DNA of 64,000 nt from Lactococcus carnosus. Its GTDB lineage: Bacteria; Bacillota; Bacilli; Lactobacillales; Streptococcaceae. Both the position numbers and the translations under genes were made by a program. Location of the stretch: the NCBI RefSeq assembly GCF_006770265.1, contig NZ_CP017194.1:62001-126000 (forward strand), in the 5' to 3' direction. Below the pieces are notes generated by a model that saw only the letters and a program-made list of their open reading frames with translations, searched no databases and had not been told where the DNA came from. Numbering within the stretch: position 1 is the first letter of the stretch; every line of letters begins with the position of its first letter. This document shows positions 8,836-16,787 of the stretch, one piece after another.

Positions 8836-8864
8836 TTGACCGCTTACCTGTTTTACGATATAAT
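8836..8864 (+). promoter_or_regulatory. tRNA-Glu promoter
   Basis: TTGACC, 17-base spacer, TATAAT, about 40 bases upstream of the tRNA. Confidence 0.85.
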
Positions 8865-8905
8865 TATCTTTGTTGCTGAGAAAGAAGGCAATAAATACTT
8901 ACCCT

Positions 8906-8977
8906 GGTCCGTTGGTCAAGGGGTTAAGACACCGCCTTTTCACGGCGGTATCACGGGTTCGAATCCCGTACGGACTA
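8906..8977 (+). tRNA. tRNA-Glu (UUC)
   Basis: Cloverleaf with acceptor arms GGTCCGT/ACGGACT, anticodon TTC in the loop CTTTTCACG, T-arm GGGTTCGAATCCC. No CCA encoded. Stand-alone unit with its own promoter and terminator. Confidence 0.97.
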
Positions 8978-8982
8978 TCAGT

Positions 8983-9014
8983 AAATCCATGTCAGATTGA
9001 CATGGATTTTTTTT
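8983..9014 (+). terminator. tRNA-Glu terminator
   Basis: AAATCCATGTC pairs with GACATGGATTT across a 4-base loop, followed by a T run. Confidence 0.9.
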
Positions 9015-9041
9015 GTATTTTCAAGATAATCGGTATATAAT
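9013..9041 (+). promoter_or_regulatory. Promoter of the immunity gene
   Basis: TTGTAT, 17-base spacer, TATAAT, lying immediately behind the tRNA terminator; the ATG is 60 bases downstream. Confidence 0.6.
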
Positions 9042-9100
9042 TTAGATAATTAAGATATGTTGTAGAAATAAGATGCGTTATAGAAAGTGGAAAATTAAAA

Positions 9101-9430
9101 ATGTTTGCTGAGCGAAAAGAAAAGCAAGTAGATGCGATAAAAAAATTTGATGCCTTACTGACAACAGCGATGGATGCTTGCGATCTAATACCTGAGATCA
9201 AGCAGATTTTAGAGACCCACTATAAACAGTTTCAAAAATCTCAAGATGTAGACCGTGAACGCGGAAGGCTTTGTAATGCGCTTACCCCTTATGCGATAAA
9301 TAGGACTTTGCCTAAATCTACAGGGGAGTTATATCTAACGTTTACCCAACAGCACCTGACCCTAGACAGAATTGTGCGAGATCAGAGCCTATTAACGAGT
9401 TTGCTTATGGGTATGACGAGTATACGATAA
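9101..9430 (+). CDS. Orphan bacteriocin immunity protein (LciA/EntA-immunity-like)
   Basis: A 109-residue helical protein. The segment ALTPYAINRTLPKSTGELY around residues 64-82 is nearly the same as a segment of the lactococcin A immunity protein LciA as recalled (ALTPLAINRTL...SELY). The preceding part (EIKQILETHYKQFQKSQD) is predicted helical, in keeping with the four-helix bundle of this group, whose members protect cells from class II bacteriocins by binding the mannose-PTS receptor complex from inside. No structural gene for a class IIa/lactococcin A-type bacteriocin is nearby, so it appears to be an orphan immunity gene. Own promoter, GTGGA ribosome site, and terminator. Confidence 0.8.
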   Translation: MFAERKEKQVDAIKKFDALLTTAMDACDLIPEIKQILETHYKQFQKSQDVDRERGRLCNALTPYAINRTLPKSTGELYLTFTQQHLTLDRIVRDQSLLTSLLMGMTSIR

Positions 9431-9452
9431 ATCATCTGCATCATCACAATGT

Positions 9453-9490
9453 AAAAACGTAGCAAGCTATCATCAGCCTGCTACGTTTTT
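9453..9490. terminator. Bidirectional terminator between immunity gene and htrA
   Basis: AAAAACGTAGCA pairs with the matching TGCTACGTTTTT-type arm (GCTACGTTTTT), with A and T runs on either side. Confidence 0.9.
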
Positions 9491-9522
9491 GGTTGTTATG
9501 CTTTACTAGTGTAAGGATGTCT

Positions 9523-10770
9523 TTATTTATCAGTATTTTTCTTCTCAGCATCATCAAATTTCAACTTATCTGATGTATTATCTAGTTTAATGGTGGCAGT
9601 GTTCTCTTTACCATCACGATAATAGGTGATTTTCATGCTATCCCCAATATTGTATTTGTAAAGTGCTGTCTGGAGTTCAGTACCACTTGTTACCTTGGTA
9701 TCCCCAATTTTTGTGATGACATCATATTTCTTAAGACCAGCAGCAGCAGCAGGTAGCCCATCTTGAACCTTGGCGATCACAACACCAGCTGTGACTGCGC
9801 TAGGGAGTTTGAGTTGGGCTTGATTTTGCGAGCTGATGCTTGCAAGATCAAGCATTTGGACACCTAGTGCCGGACGTTTAATCTCACCATCTTTTTCAAG
9901 TTTGCTGATGATGCTGACAACATCATTTGAGGGAATAGCAAATCCCATTCCTTCAACAGAAACATCACTTGAAGAGGCACCTGTTGCCGAAATTTTACTT
10001 GAGTTAATGCCGATGACTTGGCCCTCTACATTAACGAGCGCACCACCAGAGTTACCAGGATTTATCGCAGCATCTGTTTGTAGGGCATTAATATTCACCG
10101 TCTCATTACTTTCGTTTTTCATGATGACTTGTCTTGAGAGACTAGAGATAATCCCTTCAGTTGCTGAGTTGGCGTATTGGCTGCCGAGAGGAGAGCCGAT
10201 TGCGATGGCAGGTTCACCCACAGTTAGTTTTGTTGAGTCACCAAAAGTTGCCACTTTAGAGACATCTTTTGCAGCCATCTTGATGACAGCTAAATCGCTA
10301 TACGCATCTTTACCAACCAATGTACCTTTCACTTTATTGCCGTTAGAAAGTAGGATTTCTAGCGAGCTAGCACCGTCTACAACATGGTTATTAGTGACAA
10401 CATAGGCAGTATCGCCATCTTTTTTATAGATGACCCCAGATCCTTCTGCTGCAGGTTGTTCTTTTGCGTCATCTTTCTTTGTCTTATTATCACGGTCGCC
10501 AAAGAGATCATCGATGGAAGACCCGCTTTCAGGTGCTTTTTGGTAATTGATAACAGAGACGACAGCATCAGATACTTTACTGATTGCTTTTGTTGTGTCA
10601 CTTGTGACTTTGTAGGCTGTATTATCAACCTTAGTAGCAGTACTGCTAGTATTTAGGGATGTACCAGTCGTGTTGAAGTGGTCATAAACGACGTTACCAC
10701 CTAGGGCGACAGCACCACCTATGACACCAGCAGTGATTAATTTTGCAGCTGTTTTTTTATTTGTTTTCAT
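9523..10770 (-). CDS. htrA: HtrA-like surface serine protease
   Basis: Membrane-anchored quality-control protease that degrades misfolded exported proteins. One N-terminal membrane anchor (about residues 10-29), a low-complexity linker, a trypsin-like domain with catalytic triad H129 (TNNHVV), D159 (AYSDLAVI) and S241 (INPGNSGGAL), then a single C-terminal PDZ domain (about residues 298-400). 415 residues, matching the single HtrA of lactococci and streptococci. Promoter TTAACA-17-TATGAT on the minus strand. Faces away from rlmH across a DnaA-box cluster. In streptococci htrA commonly lies near the replication origin. Confidence 0.96.
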   Translation of the reverse strand: MKTNKKTAAKLITAGVIGGAVALGGNVVYDHFNTTGTSLNTSSTATKVDNTAYKVTSDTTKAISKVSDAVVSVINYQKAPESGSSIDDLFGDRDNKTKKDDAKEQPAAEGSGVIYKKDGDTAYVVTNNHVVDGASSLEILLSNGNKVKGTLVGKDAYSDLAVIKMAAKDVSKVATFGDSTKLTVGEPAIAIGSPLGSQYANSATEGIISSLSRQVIMKNESNETVNINALQTDAAINPGNSGGALVNVEGQVIGINSSKISATGASSSDVSVEGMGFAIPSNDVVSIISKLEKDGEIKRPALGVQMLDLASISSQNQAQLKLPSAVTAGVVIAKVQDGLPAAAAGLKKYDVITKIGDTKVTSGTELQTALYKYNIGDSMKITYYRDGKENTATIKLDNTSDKLKFDDAEKKNTDK

Positions 10771-10826
10771 ATTTCTAATCCTTTATTCATCATTTATAAT
10801 AAGCTAAGTTTACGCTATACCACTTA

Positions 10827-10855
10827 ATCATACCTTAAAAAAGTCAGTTTGTTAA
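10827..10855 (-). promoter_or_regulatory. htrA promoter
   Basis: Minus strand TTAACA, 17 bases, TATGAT; transcription start would be about 50 bases upstream of the htrA ATG. Confidence 0.6.
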
Positions 10856-10906
10856 TTATTTAGTCATAAGTAGACCAGATTAAGCGCTAAAAGTTACTCA
10901 CAGTTT

Positions 10907-11038
10907 TGTGGAAAAGTGTGTATTTTGTGAACAACTGTGAAAAAAACAGAGAGTTTTCCACAAAATTGTGGAAAAAATAATGAAAATGTGGATAAGACAC
11001 GCTTTCATCTGTTTACATTTCAATGATGTTGTGGATAA
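10907..11038. promoter_or_regulatory. Cluster of DnaA boxes between htrA and rlmH
   Basis: Five DnaA-type nonamers lie within 132 bases: TGTGGAAAA at 10907 and 10967, TTTTCCACA at 10954, and two perfect TTATCCACA boxes in reverse orientation (TGTGGATAA) at 10987 and 11030. TGTGAACAA and TGTGAAAAA nearby are weaker copies. The stretch is AT rich. The last box overlaps where the -35 of the rlmH promoter would be. dnaA itself is not in the window. Confidence 0.75.
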
Positions 11039-11053
11039 AAACAACCTGATTTT

Positions 11054-11062
11054 TGTTATAAT
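11054..11062 (+). promoter_or_regulatory. Extended -10 of rlmH, leaderless
   Basis: TGTTATAAT, followed by six bases and then the rlmH ATG, so the first transcribed base should be the A of the start codon. No ribosome binding site is present. Confidence 0.65.
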
Positions 11063-11068
11063 AAAGTT

Positions 11069-11545
11069 ATGAGAGTTAAAATAATAAGTGTTGGTAAGTT
11101 AAAGGAAAAATACCTGAAAGACGGTATTGCAGAATATGTCAAACGGTTATCACGTTTTGCACAGGTAGAACTACTAGAATTAGCAGATGAAAAAACACCA
11201 GATAATGCATCAGATAAAGAGAATGAGCAAATTCTTTTTAAAGAAGGTCAGCGAATTTTAGCAAAAGTATCAGACCGTGATTTTGTTATGGCCATGGCTA
11301 TAGAAGGCAAATTAATCTCGTCAGAAGACTTATCCACAACCTTTGATCAGGCGATGCAGCAATCTTCCACGCTTATTTTCATCATTGGAGGTAGTCTAGG
11401 ACTAGCACCAGAGGTTAAAAAAAGAGCGAACGCACTGATTAGTTTCGGTAGGATTACCCTGCCCCATCAGCTGATGCGCTTGGTTTTGACAGAACAAATC
11501 TATAGAGGGTTCATGATCAGAGAGGGAAGTCCTTATCATAAATGA
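11069..11545 (+). CDS. rlmH: RlmH, 23S rRNA pseudouridine-1915 N3-methyltransferase
   Basis: SPOUT-class methyltransferase that methylates pseudouridine 1915 in helix 69 of 23S rRNA. 158 residues, standard length (about 159). The knotted SAM-binding region is visible as [13 protein letters not shown] and the C-terminal [23 protein letters not shown] followed by EGSPYHK, both hallmark segments. Single gene divergent from htrA. Its mRNA is predicted to be leaderless. Confidence 0.97.
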   Translation: MRVKIISVGKLKEKYLKDGIAEYVKRLSRFAQVELLELADEKTPDNASDKENEQILFKEGQRILAKVSDRDFVMAMAIEGKLISSEDLSTTFDQAMQQSSTLIFIIGGSLGLAPEVKKRANALISFGRITLPHQLMRLVLTEQIYRGFMIREGSPYHK

Positions 11546-11637
11546 TAAGACTTAATCTGACAGCAGACTATTAAGGTGTTATCGCCACTAGTGAGCGTTG
11601 CCTTAGTGGCTAGCAATTAAGAATGGGGAGACGAGTA

Positions 11638-12315
11638 GTGAATAGTAAACAGTATCGCATTTTTGAGCGTGTGCGCGTGGCGATCTTATTAGCCTTTATC
11701 AGTGGTTTTGTAAATGCTTATACGTTTATGACGCAAGGTCAACGCTTCGCCGGTATGCAAACTGGTAATATGATTTATCTGATGAAATATTTGGCCGAGG
11801 GACATATTCTTACGGCAGCAAGTTATTTGTTGCCAATCGTTGCCTTTATGTTAGGTAGTCTGTTTACCTATTTTGCGAGAAGATTTGCTGTCCGTCATAA
11901 ACAGCTACGCTGGCATTCACTTGCAGGTGTCATTATTTTTGTGGGTATTTTATACACAGCCGTGATATCGCAATATGTCTCGTCACAGTGGACTGTCCTA
12001 TCCTTATCTTTTATTGCAGCAGTCCAACTAGAATCCTTTAGGAAAATGCGTGGTGCACCATATACCAATACGATGATGACCGGTAATCTTAAAAATATGA
12101 CCGTCTTTATCACACAAGGCTTGGTCGAAAAGAATGAGGATGTCTTAAAACGAGGTGGTTATATATTTCTGGTCATTTCAGGATTTTGTTTAGGGGTCTT
12201 TTTATCCACCGTGTTGTCTATCCAATTTTCTCAACATGCACTTTATGCGATCTTACCTGTTGTCTTGGGGTTTAATATCGTGCTTTATAAGGAAAAAAGG
12301 GACATTATTAAGTAA
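11638..12315 (+). CDS. YoaK/DUF1275-family membrane protein, GTG start
   Basis: Integral membrane protein with about six hydrophobic segments and family hallmarks GFVNAYTFMTQGQRFAGMQTGN (position about 22-43) and TNTMMTGNLK. Function of the family is unknown. The GTG at 11638 is preferred over the ATG at 11623, because GGGGAG lies seven bases before the GTG and nothing comparable precedes the ATG; this gives 225 residues. Stands alone between rlmH and the bacteriocin locus. Confidence 0.82.
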   Translation: MNSKQYRIFERVRVAILLAFISGFVNAYTFMTQGQRFAGMQTGNMIYLMKYLAEGHILTAASYLLPIVAFMLGSLFTYFARRFAVRHKQLRWHSLAGVIIFVGILYTAVISQYVSSQWTVLSLSFIAAVQLESFRKMRGAPYTNTMMTGNLKNMTVFITQGLVEKNEDVLKRGGYIFLVISGFCLGVFLSTVLSIQFSQHALYAILPVVLGFNIVLYKEKRDIIK

Positions 12316-12326
12316 GTATTTCAGGA

Positions 12327-12358
12327 ATGCTAGCTTAGTCTATTTACTAAACTAGCAT
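12327..12358. repeat. Hairpin downstream of YoaK-like gene
   Basis: ATGCTAGCTTAGT pairs with ACTAAACTAGCAT with one mismatch. No good T run follows, so termination activity is uncertain. Confidence 0.45.
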
Positions 12359-12377
12359 CTATTTCAGATCATTCAGG

Positions 12378-12425
12378 GTTGCGAAAATGCAACACTTGAA
12401 TTATCTGTTTTTTTTATGTTACACT
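12378..12425 (+). promoter_or_regulatory. Putative Rgg box and rgg promoter
   Basis: Inverted repeat GTTGC-N6-GCAAC (12378-12393) lies exactly 26 bases before the -10 TACACT (12420-12425). Both the box and the spacing recur at the bacteriocin promoter, so the regulator likely controls itself and the bacteriocin. Confidence 0.65.
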
Positions 12426-12553
12426 GTATATATAATAAATTCATGTAATTTTACAAACTAGTTTTTGAAATAAAAATAACAATTGATATCTAGTGAAGTT
12501 GTATCAACTAACTTATTAGGCCATAGGTTAACTCAGTCAAAGGAGGTAGGATC

Positions 12554-13415
12554 ATGAAAAAAGAACTTATAGGACAACATATCTGGGATTACTATCATCA
12601 AGTTCGACGTGATAGGGGCTATTCTATGGGGGATGTTGCTATATCTAATCCCTATCTGACTACCTCCCAATTATCGCGATTTGAGAGTGGCCAGAATATG
12701 TTGTCTATCGATCGTTTTCTAGCAGCGGTTAGTGGCTTGAATATGACCACCAGTGAATTTTTTGCCTTGCGAGACAATCAACCATCCTATTACCAACGCT
12801 TTAGTCAAAAAATGATGTTAGCTGTCATGGCCAAGGATATCCTGGCGCTGAAAGCGATGCTTAAGCCAAATGCGAAGATGAAGCTGGATAAACTGTACAA
12901 TCTACTCGTTAAGGCAGCAATACTTGATGTGAGTGGAGAAAAGCTAACGACTAGTTGCGAGAAAGCATTTCTTGGCACTTATTTACTATTGCTACCACAT
13001 TGGACGGTATTCGATGTTAATTTATTTAGTGCCTGTTTAGACATACTTGATAAAACAGAAGTCTATGCCTTAGGACAAGATATGTTAGCGAGTAATAGCT
13101 TAGCGACCCTACTATCTCAAAATGCAGAAGCTGTTAAAAAGGCATTGCTAAACCTCTATCTATTTTTTATCACTAGGCAGTATGTTAGTTGGGCAGTCCA
13201 TATTCAGGATCTGTTAGAACAGCTGTTAACAGAGTGGGATATGGCGGAGAAAATATCGCTACATATTGCCAAAAATTTTTTTGGTCTATCAACAAGAAAA
13301 AACACCAGAAATTTTGACAGAAATTCAAGGTGATTTTGCTACATTAGAACGATTTGAAGTAGTTGGTATGGCTAAACGCTTTAGACGTATATTTGATCAG
13401 CTAAATCAAGATTAG
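12554..13415 (+). pseudogene. Rgg/GadR/MutR-family regulator, frameshifted
   Basis: Transcription regulator with N-terminal helix-turn-helix (about residues 10-65; RRDRGYSMGDVAI, LSRFESGQNM) and a helical C-terminal repeat domain as in Rgg proteins. The open frame from ATG 12554 (ribosome site AAAGGAGG) runs to 13333. The remaining C terminus (PEILTEIQGDFATLERFE to FDQLNQD, stop 13413-13415) is in the +1 frame. The shift sits at an A5T7 tract (13271-13282); one T fewer would give a continuous 286-residue protein, normal for Rgg. It may be a null mutation, a phase-variable tract or a sequencing error. The truncated product would still have 259 residues and its DNA-binding domain. Confidence 0.8.
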
Positions 13416-13546
13416 TTTTTGCGCTTATCAATACCACCAAAGGCCATATAATTAATTGCACATCCGACTTTTCTTTTATTTTTCATTTTGATGTGCACAG
13501 CATATCGTACTATTTGCTATTTAATCGACTCTTTTTTATGTCAACT

Positions 13547-13594
13547 GTTGCAGATTCGCAACTTTTAAAATTCGCAGTTTTTTTATGCTATACT
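13547..13594 (+). promoter_or_regulatory. Putative Rgg box and bacteriocin promoter
   Basis: GTTGC-N6-GCAAC (13547-13562), then 26 bases, then -10 TATACT (13589-13594). The box would abut a poor -35, as expected for an activator-dependent promoter. Downstream bases (TATGTATATAA) also resemble those after the rgg -10. Confidence 0.7.
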
Positions 13595-13654
13595 CTATGT
13601 ATATAAAAGGTTCGAACATTTTTATAATAAAAATATTGAAGTGGAGAGATTAAC

Positions 13655-13978
13655 ATGAAAAAAACAAAGAAACTCATCGTCATCGGTGCGCTTGCACTAT
13701 CTATTGGGACTGCAGGTGCAGTCAGTGCTGTGATTACAAATCCAGCGCCCTCACCAATCATTGATGTATGGAGCTATGGTACGGCCTTAGGTGGTAAGCG
13801 GACATATTCACATTACTATGTGCAATCAGCAGGATATGGTTCCATCTCATCTGTGAAAAATTCTTTTGGTAGAGTGAAATCATCGGCAATAGAGAGTTAT
13901 GGTTGGGCGAGATCTGATGCAAATAAAGCATGGAATGATGGCACACTATCTGCACATTGGGGATACTATACTTTTTAA
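13655..13978 (+). CDS. Lactococcin 972-family bacteriocin precursor
   Basis: 107-residue secreted peptide. Sec-type signal peptide MKKTKKLIVIGALALSIG... with likely cleavage after AVSA at residues 22-25. The mature part has the lactococcin 972 layout: an early W-x-YG, the aromatic-rich YSHYYV run, then YGWARSDANKAW and a C-terminal HWGYYTF; lactococcin 972 itself similarly has an early W/YG, YSNYHH, GVWAKA and FYYNFW. Lactococcin 972 blocks septum formation by binding lipid II. The flanking membrane protein and ABC ATPase genes are those usually found with this family. Ribosome site GGAG. Mature spectrum unknown. Confidence 0.85.
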   Translation: MKKTKKLIVIGALALSIGTAGAVSAVITNPAPSPIIDVWSYGTALGGKRTYSHYYVQSAGYGSISSVKNSFGRVKSSAIESYGWARSDANKAWNDGTLSAHWGYYTF

Positions 13979-14057
13979 GATGTATTAAGACATTACTACG
14001 ATGATTCTTAATGCCATATCGTAAAAACTAGGTTAGCACCAAAGGGATGTTTTACTT

Positions 14058-14099
14058 TTAAAGTCAGATCCTATATTTTATACAGGATCTGATTTTAAA
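14058..14099 (+). terminator. Attenuating terminator after bacteriocin gene
   Basis: TCAGATCCT pairs with AGGATCTGA around an AT-rich loop, followed by TTTT. Partial read-through would give more bacteriocin than immunity/transport protein, a common arrangement. Confidence 0.65.
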
Positions 14100-14187
14100 G
14101 ATTGAACTAGTGGTTGTCACATCAAGCACGGTATGTTAGGATCGTTCAAATCTTGATAAAGGACTAGGTGTTGTTAGGGAGGATTGT

Positions 14188-16167
14188 TTGAAACTAAAAT
14201 TAGGAGTTGTCGCGTTTTTCTTTTGCTTAATGGCCATGTTAGGGGTACTTGCCCTCGAGGATCAACAGGAACCTGTTCCCCTACCTGTTGATGGCGCTTT
14301 TTCGATAGAGGGAAAAAGTATAAGCACCAATAAAGTGGTCTATGCAATAATGCAGAAGCTATGTGATGAAAAAGGTGTGACAGTCTATAAACCGATAGTA
14401 GATAAGGATAGTCAGATTCGCTATCCAAAACTGAATGATAGCAAGGATCAAAAAAGCTATCTACAAGTGCCTGTTATCGGGATGTATTATAGCTCTGGCC
14501 GCATCTCTCCTGCTGATTTTGATGGACTAAGACGTACAGGGTTACAGATAGTCTACCAAAAACTACCTTGGTTTTTAGGGGGATTTGCCCAGTTTTCAGG
14601 CACACTTCGTGCTATGCTAACGACGTCACTCTATATGATCTTTTTTATCTGCCTACTCGTATCGGGTAGCAGAAAGCTAAAAGAGCGGGTGATCTGGCGT
14701 TCATTAGGTAAACCAATCATCAGATTTTTTGCAGACAGCTGCCTACCCTTACTGGTCAATATGGGCTTGACCTTACTACTAGCCCTGCTCTATAGTCATT
14801 TTCGAGGTAACGGCTTGCATACGTACAGTAGTCAGGCTTTCTTAGCTATCCTACTTACAAACCTAATCATTTTTCAAGTGCTTGAACAGGTCTCACTTTT
14901 GATCGCCTATATGACGATTAAACTAGAGAAGCCTGTTGAGATGATTAAAAATAAGCTAAAGGGGGGCAGCTTATTTTTGATCTGGCTGGTGATGATTGGC
15001 GCCTTGATCTTTATTTCTGGTCAAGTGTTAAAAGAAACGACTCAGACCCAGGTAACCCTAAAAGATCAGATTGCCATGCTCAAGCCTTGGGAGCAAGTCA
15101 AGACGTGGCAGAAGTTAGAGCCGATTGGGATTCAGTCATTTGATCAAAATGGCCATGATTCTGACTTTAGAGAGAGTAACAAAATCTATACTGAGATTTT
15201 AGAAGCTGTCAAAGAGACTGAGTTTCTCTATCTTGGTGCTTCAGGTGCTTATGTACCAGATAGTGCCGTAGATGGTGGGTTCACGGCACAACTAAAATCA
15301 GATGGCATTAGTCAGCCAGAGATAAACAAACGACTGATCTATATTAACCAAGCAGGTGCTAAGCTCGAAAATGCAGTTAATCAAACGACTTATCAGCCGG
15401 TAAAGGGAAAACTAGCGACGATCTGTCTGCCTGAAAAATACAAAGAGGCACAAGCATCTGTTTTAAAAACTGTCTTTAGGGAGCAATTTATTGGGACGAC
15501 GGTTACAAAAGACGAGATTGCGCTGCAAGTCATCCCAAATGGTCAAAAATTATTTTACTTTAATCCATCAGGAGATGATCGATCCCAGCCAGATATGTTG
15601 TCACGTCTAGGAAGTCGTGCTAGTGATGAGGATGCTATCCTTGTTATTTTAGATACTCAGTTGATGCCAGCGCAGAGAGGTGGCGCACTTGCTAGTAATA
15701 TCACCAATAATGGATTATTTAGTCCAGAAGCTGTGGGTCGAATAGCAGCGCTAAGTAACCGATTAGACTTTGCTATCAATCCCGTGACAGTTTATCAAGG
15801 CGTTGTGCTTAATATCCAGTCGCTAAAGCATCAACTGGTCATGGCAAAATTTTTACAGAATTTGATGCTACTCATCTTGTTTATCTGTGTCTATCAGTAC
15901 GCGATGACGTTGCTTGCAAGCAAGCAATCTGACTTCGTTAAGGTGCTCATCTTAGGTCGTTCAAAGGTAGGGATGGCTGTCACAGCACTATTAGGGTTGT
16001 TTCTGGTTATTATCGGCGTAATTGCCATAACTGTCGCTCTCACTGGTCAGGTTATCCTTATCTTGCTTGCTTTACTATTAGGTGTGACGATCATCGGTGC
16101 CAGTATCCGAAGTTTCTTATTGATGCGTCGACATTATACACAAATTGTGAAAGGAGAATTATCGTGA
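14188..16167 (+). CDS. Bacteriocin-associated large membrane protein (lactococcin 972-group permease/immunity)
   Basis: 659-residue protein with one N-terminal membrane helix (about 5-22), a short extracytoplasmic part, four hydrophobic segments between about 145 and 285, a large extracytoplasmic domain (about 290-560) and three C-terminal helices (about 568-655). This FtsX/MacB-like layout matches the integral membrane protein regularly encoded next to lactococcin 972-type bacteriocins and thought to form an immunity/export complex with the following ATPase. TTG start at 14188, five bases behind AGGGAGG. Its last codons overlap the ATPase start by 4 bases, showing coupling. The individual role (export versus immunity) is not decided by sequence. 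Confidence 0.8.
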   Translation: MKLKLGVVAFFFCLMAMLGVLALEDQQEPVPLPVDGAFSIEGKSISTNKVVYAIMQKLCDEKGVTVYKPIVDKDSQIRYPKLNDSKDQKSYLQVPVIGMYYSSGRISPADFDGLRRTGLQIVYQKLPWFLGGFAQFSGTLRAMLTTSLYMIFFICLLVSGSRKLKERVIWRSLGKPIIRFFADSCLPLLVNMGLTLLLALLYSHFRGNGLHTYSSQAFLAILLTNLIIFQVLEQVSLLIAYMTIKLEKPVEMIKNKLKGGSLFLIWLVMIGALIFISGQVLKETTQTQVTLKDQIAMLKPWEQVKTWQKLEPIGIQSFDQNGHDSDFRESNKIYTEILEAVKETEFLYLGASGAYVPDSAVDGGFTAQLKSDGISQPEINKRLIYINQAGAKLENAVNQTTYQPVKGKLATICLPEKYKEAQASVLKTVFREQFIGTTVTKDEIALQVIPNGQKLFYFNPSGDDRSQPDMLSRLGSRASDEDAILVILDTQLMPAQRGGALASNITNNGLFSPEAVGRIAALSNRLDFAINPVTVYQGVVLNIQSLKHQLVMAKFLQNLMLLILFICVYQYAMTLLASKQSDFVKVLILGRSKVGMAVTALLGLFLVIIGVIAITVALTGQVILILLALLLGVTIIGASIRSFLLMRRHYTQIVKGELS

Positions 16168-16787
16168 CACTTGAACTAGTTAATTTTAGTAAGCGCTATG
16201 GGAAAAAAATCGTAATCGATCATATCACCTTGACTTTTGAAGCGGGGAAGAGCTATGCTTTGGTCGGTGTTTCTGGTTCTGGTAAAACAACACTACTCAA
16301 CAGCATTGGTCGCCTAGAAAAGATTCAGTCGGGCAAGATACGACTTGATGGTGAGGATATTTGGGAGATTAGTGAGCGTACTTTTTTTCGAGATTATTTA
16401 GGCTATGTTTTTCAGAGTTATTCGCTGTTAGAAAACAAGACTGTCAAACAAAATCTCAAGTTAGTCGAGACTAATCAAACAAAGCTAGTTGAGACACTTG
16501 AAAAAGTGGGGCTAGATGCCACTTATTTGGCTGCAAAAATTTATGAGTTATCTGGTGGGCAAGCACAGCGGGTTGCGATTGCAAGGATGCTCTTAAAAGC
16601 TAAGAAGATCATCTTAGCGGATGAGCCGACGGGTGCCCTGGATAAGCAGACAGGAGACGAGATTGTCACCTTATTATTAAATGAAGCGAAAGCTGATCAG
16701 TATGTCATCATCGCCACACATGATCCAGATGTTTATAATCAGGTTGATGTTGTCATAGATGTGACAACTTTGGGAGATGCAACATGA
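16164..16787 (+). CDS. ABC transporter ATP-binding protein of the bacteriocin locus
   Basis: 207-residue ATPase subunit: Walker A GVSGSGKTT (residues 35-43), Q-loop VFQSYSLL, signature LSGGQAQRV and Walker B IILADEPTGALD, followed by the switch histidine in IATHDPDV. Resembles LolD/MacB-type ATPases and the lactococcin 972-group export ATPases. GTG start with AAAGGAG upstream, overlapping the stop of the membrane protein gene and itself overlapping the next ATG, so the three genes form one translational unit. Confidence 0.9.
   Translation: MTLELVNFSKRYGKKIVIDHITLTFEAGKSYALVGVSGSGKTTLLNSIGRLEKIQSGKIRLDGEDIWEISERTFFRDYLGYVFQSYSLLENKTVKQNLKLVETNQTKLVETLEKVGLDATYLAAKIYELSGGQAQRVAIARMLLKAKKIILADEPTGALDKQTGDEIVTLLLNEAKADQYVIIATHDPDVYNQVDVVIDVTTLGDAT

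Noticed and set aside
9836-10405. 189-codon frame on the plus strand opposite htrA
   Set aside because: Antisense shadow of a well supported protease gene; no ribosome site or family resemblance.
12426-13654. Search for a short signalling peptide gene (SHP type) beside rgg
   Set aside because: No short frame with a ribosome site and the usual hydrophobic, aromatic C terminus was convincing in the flanking intergenic DNA.
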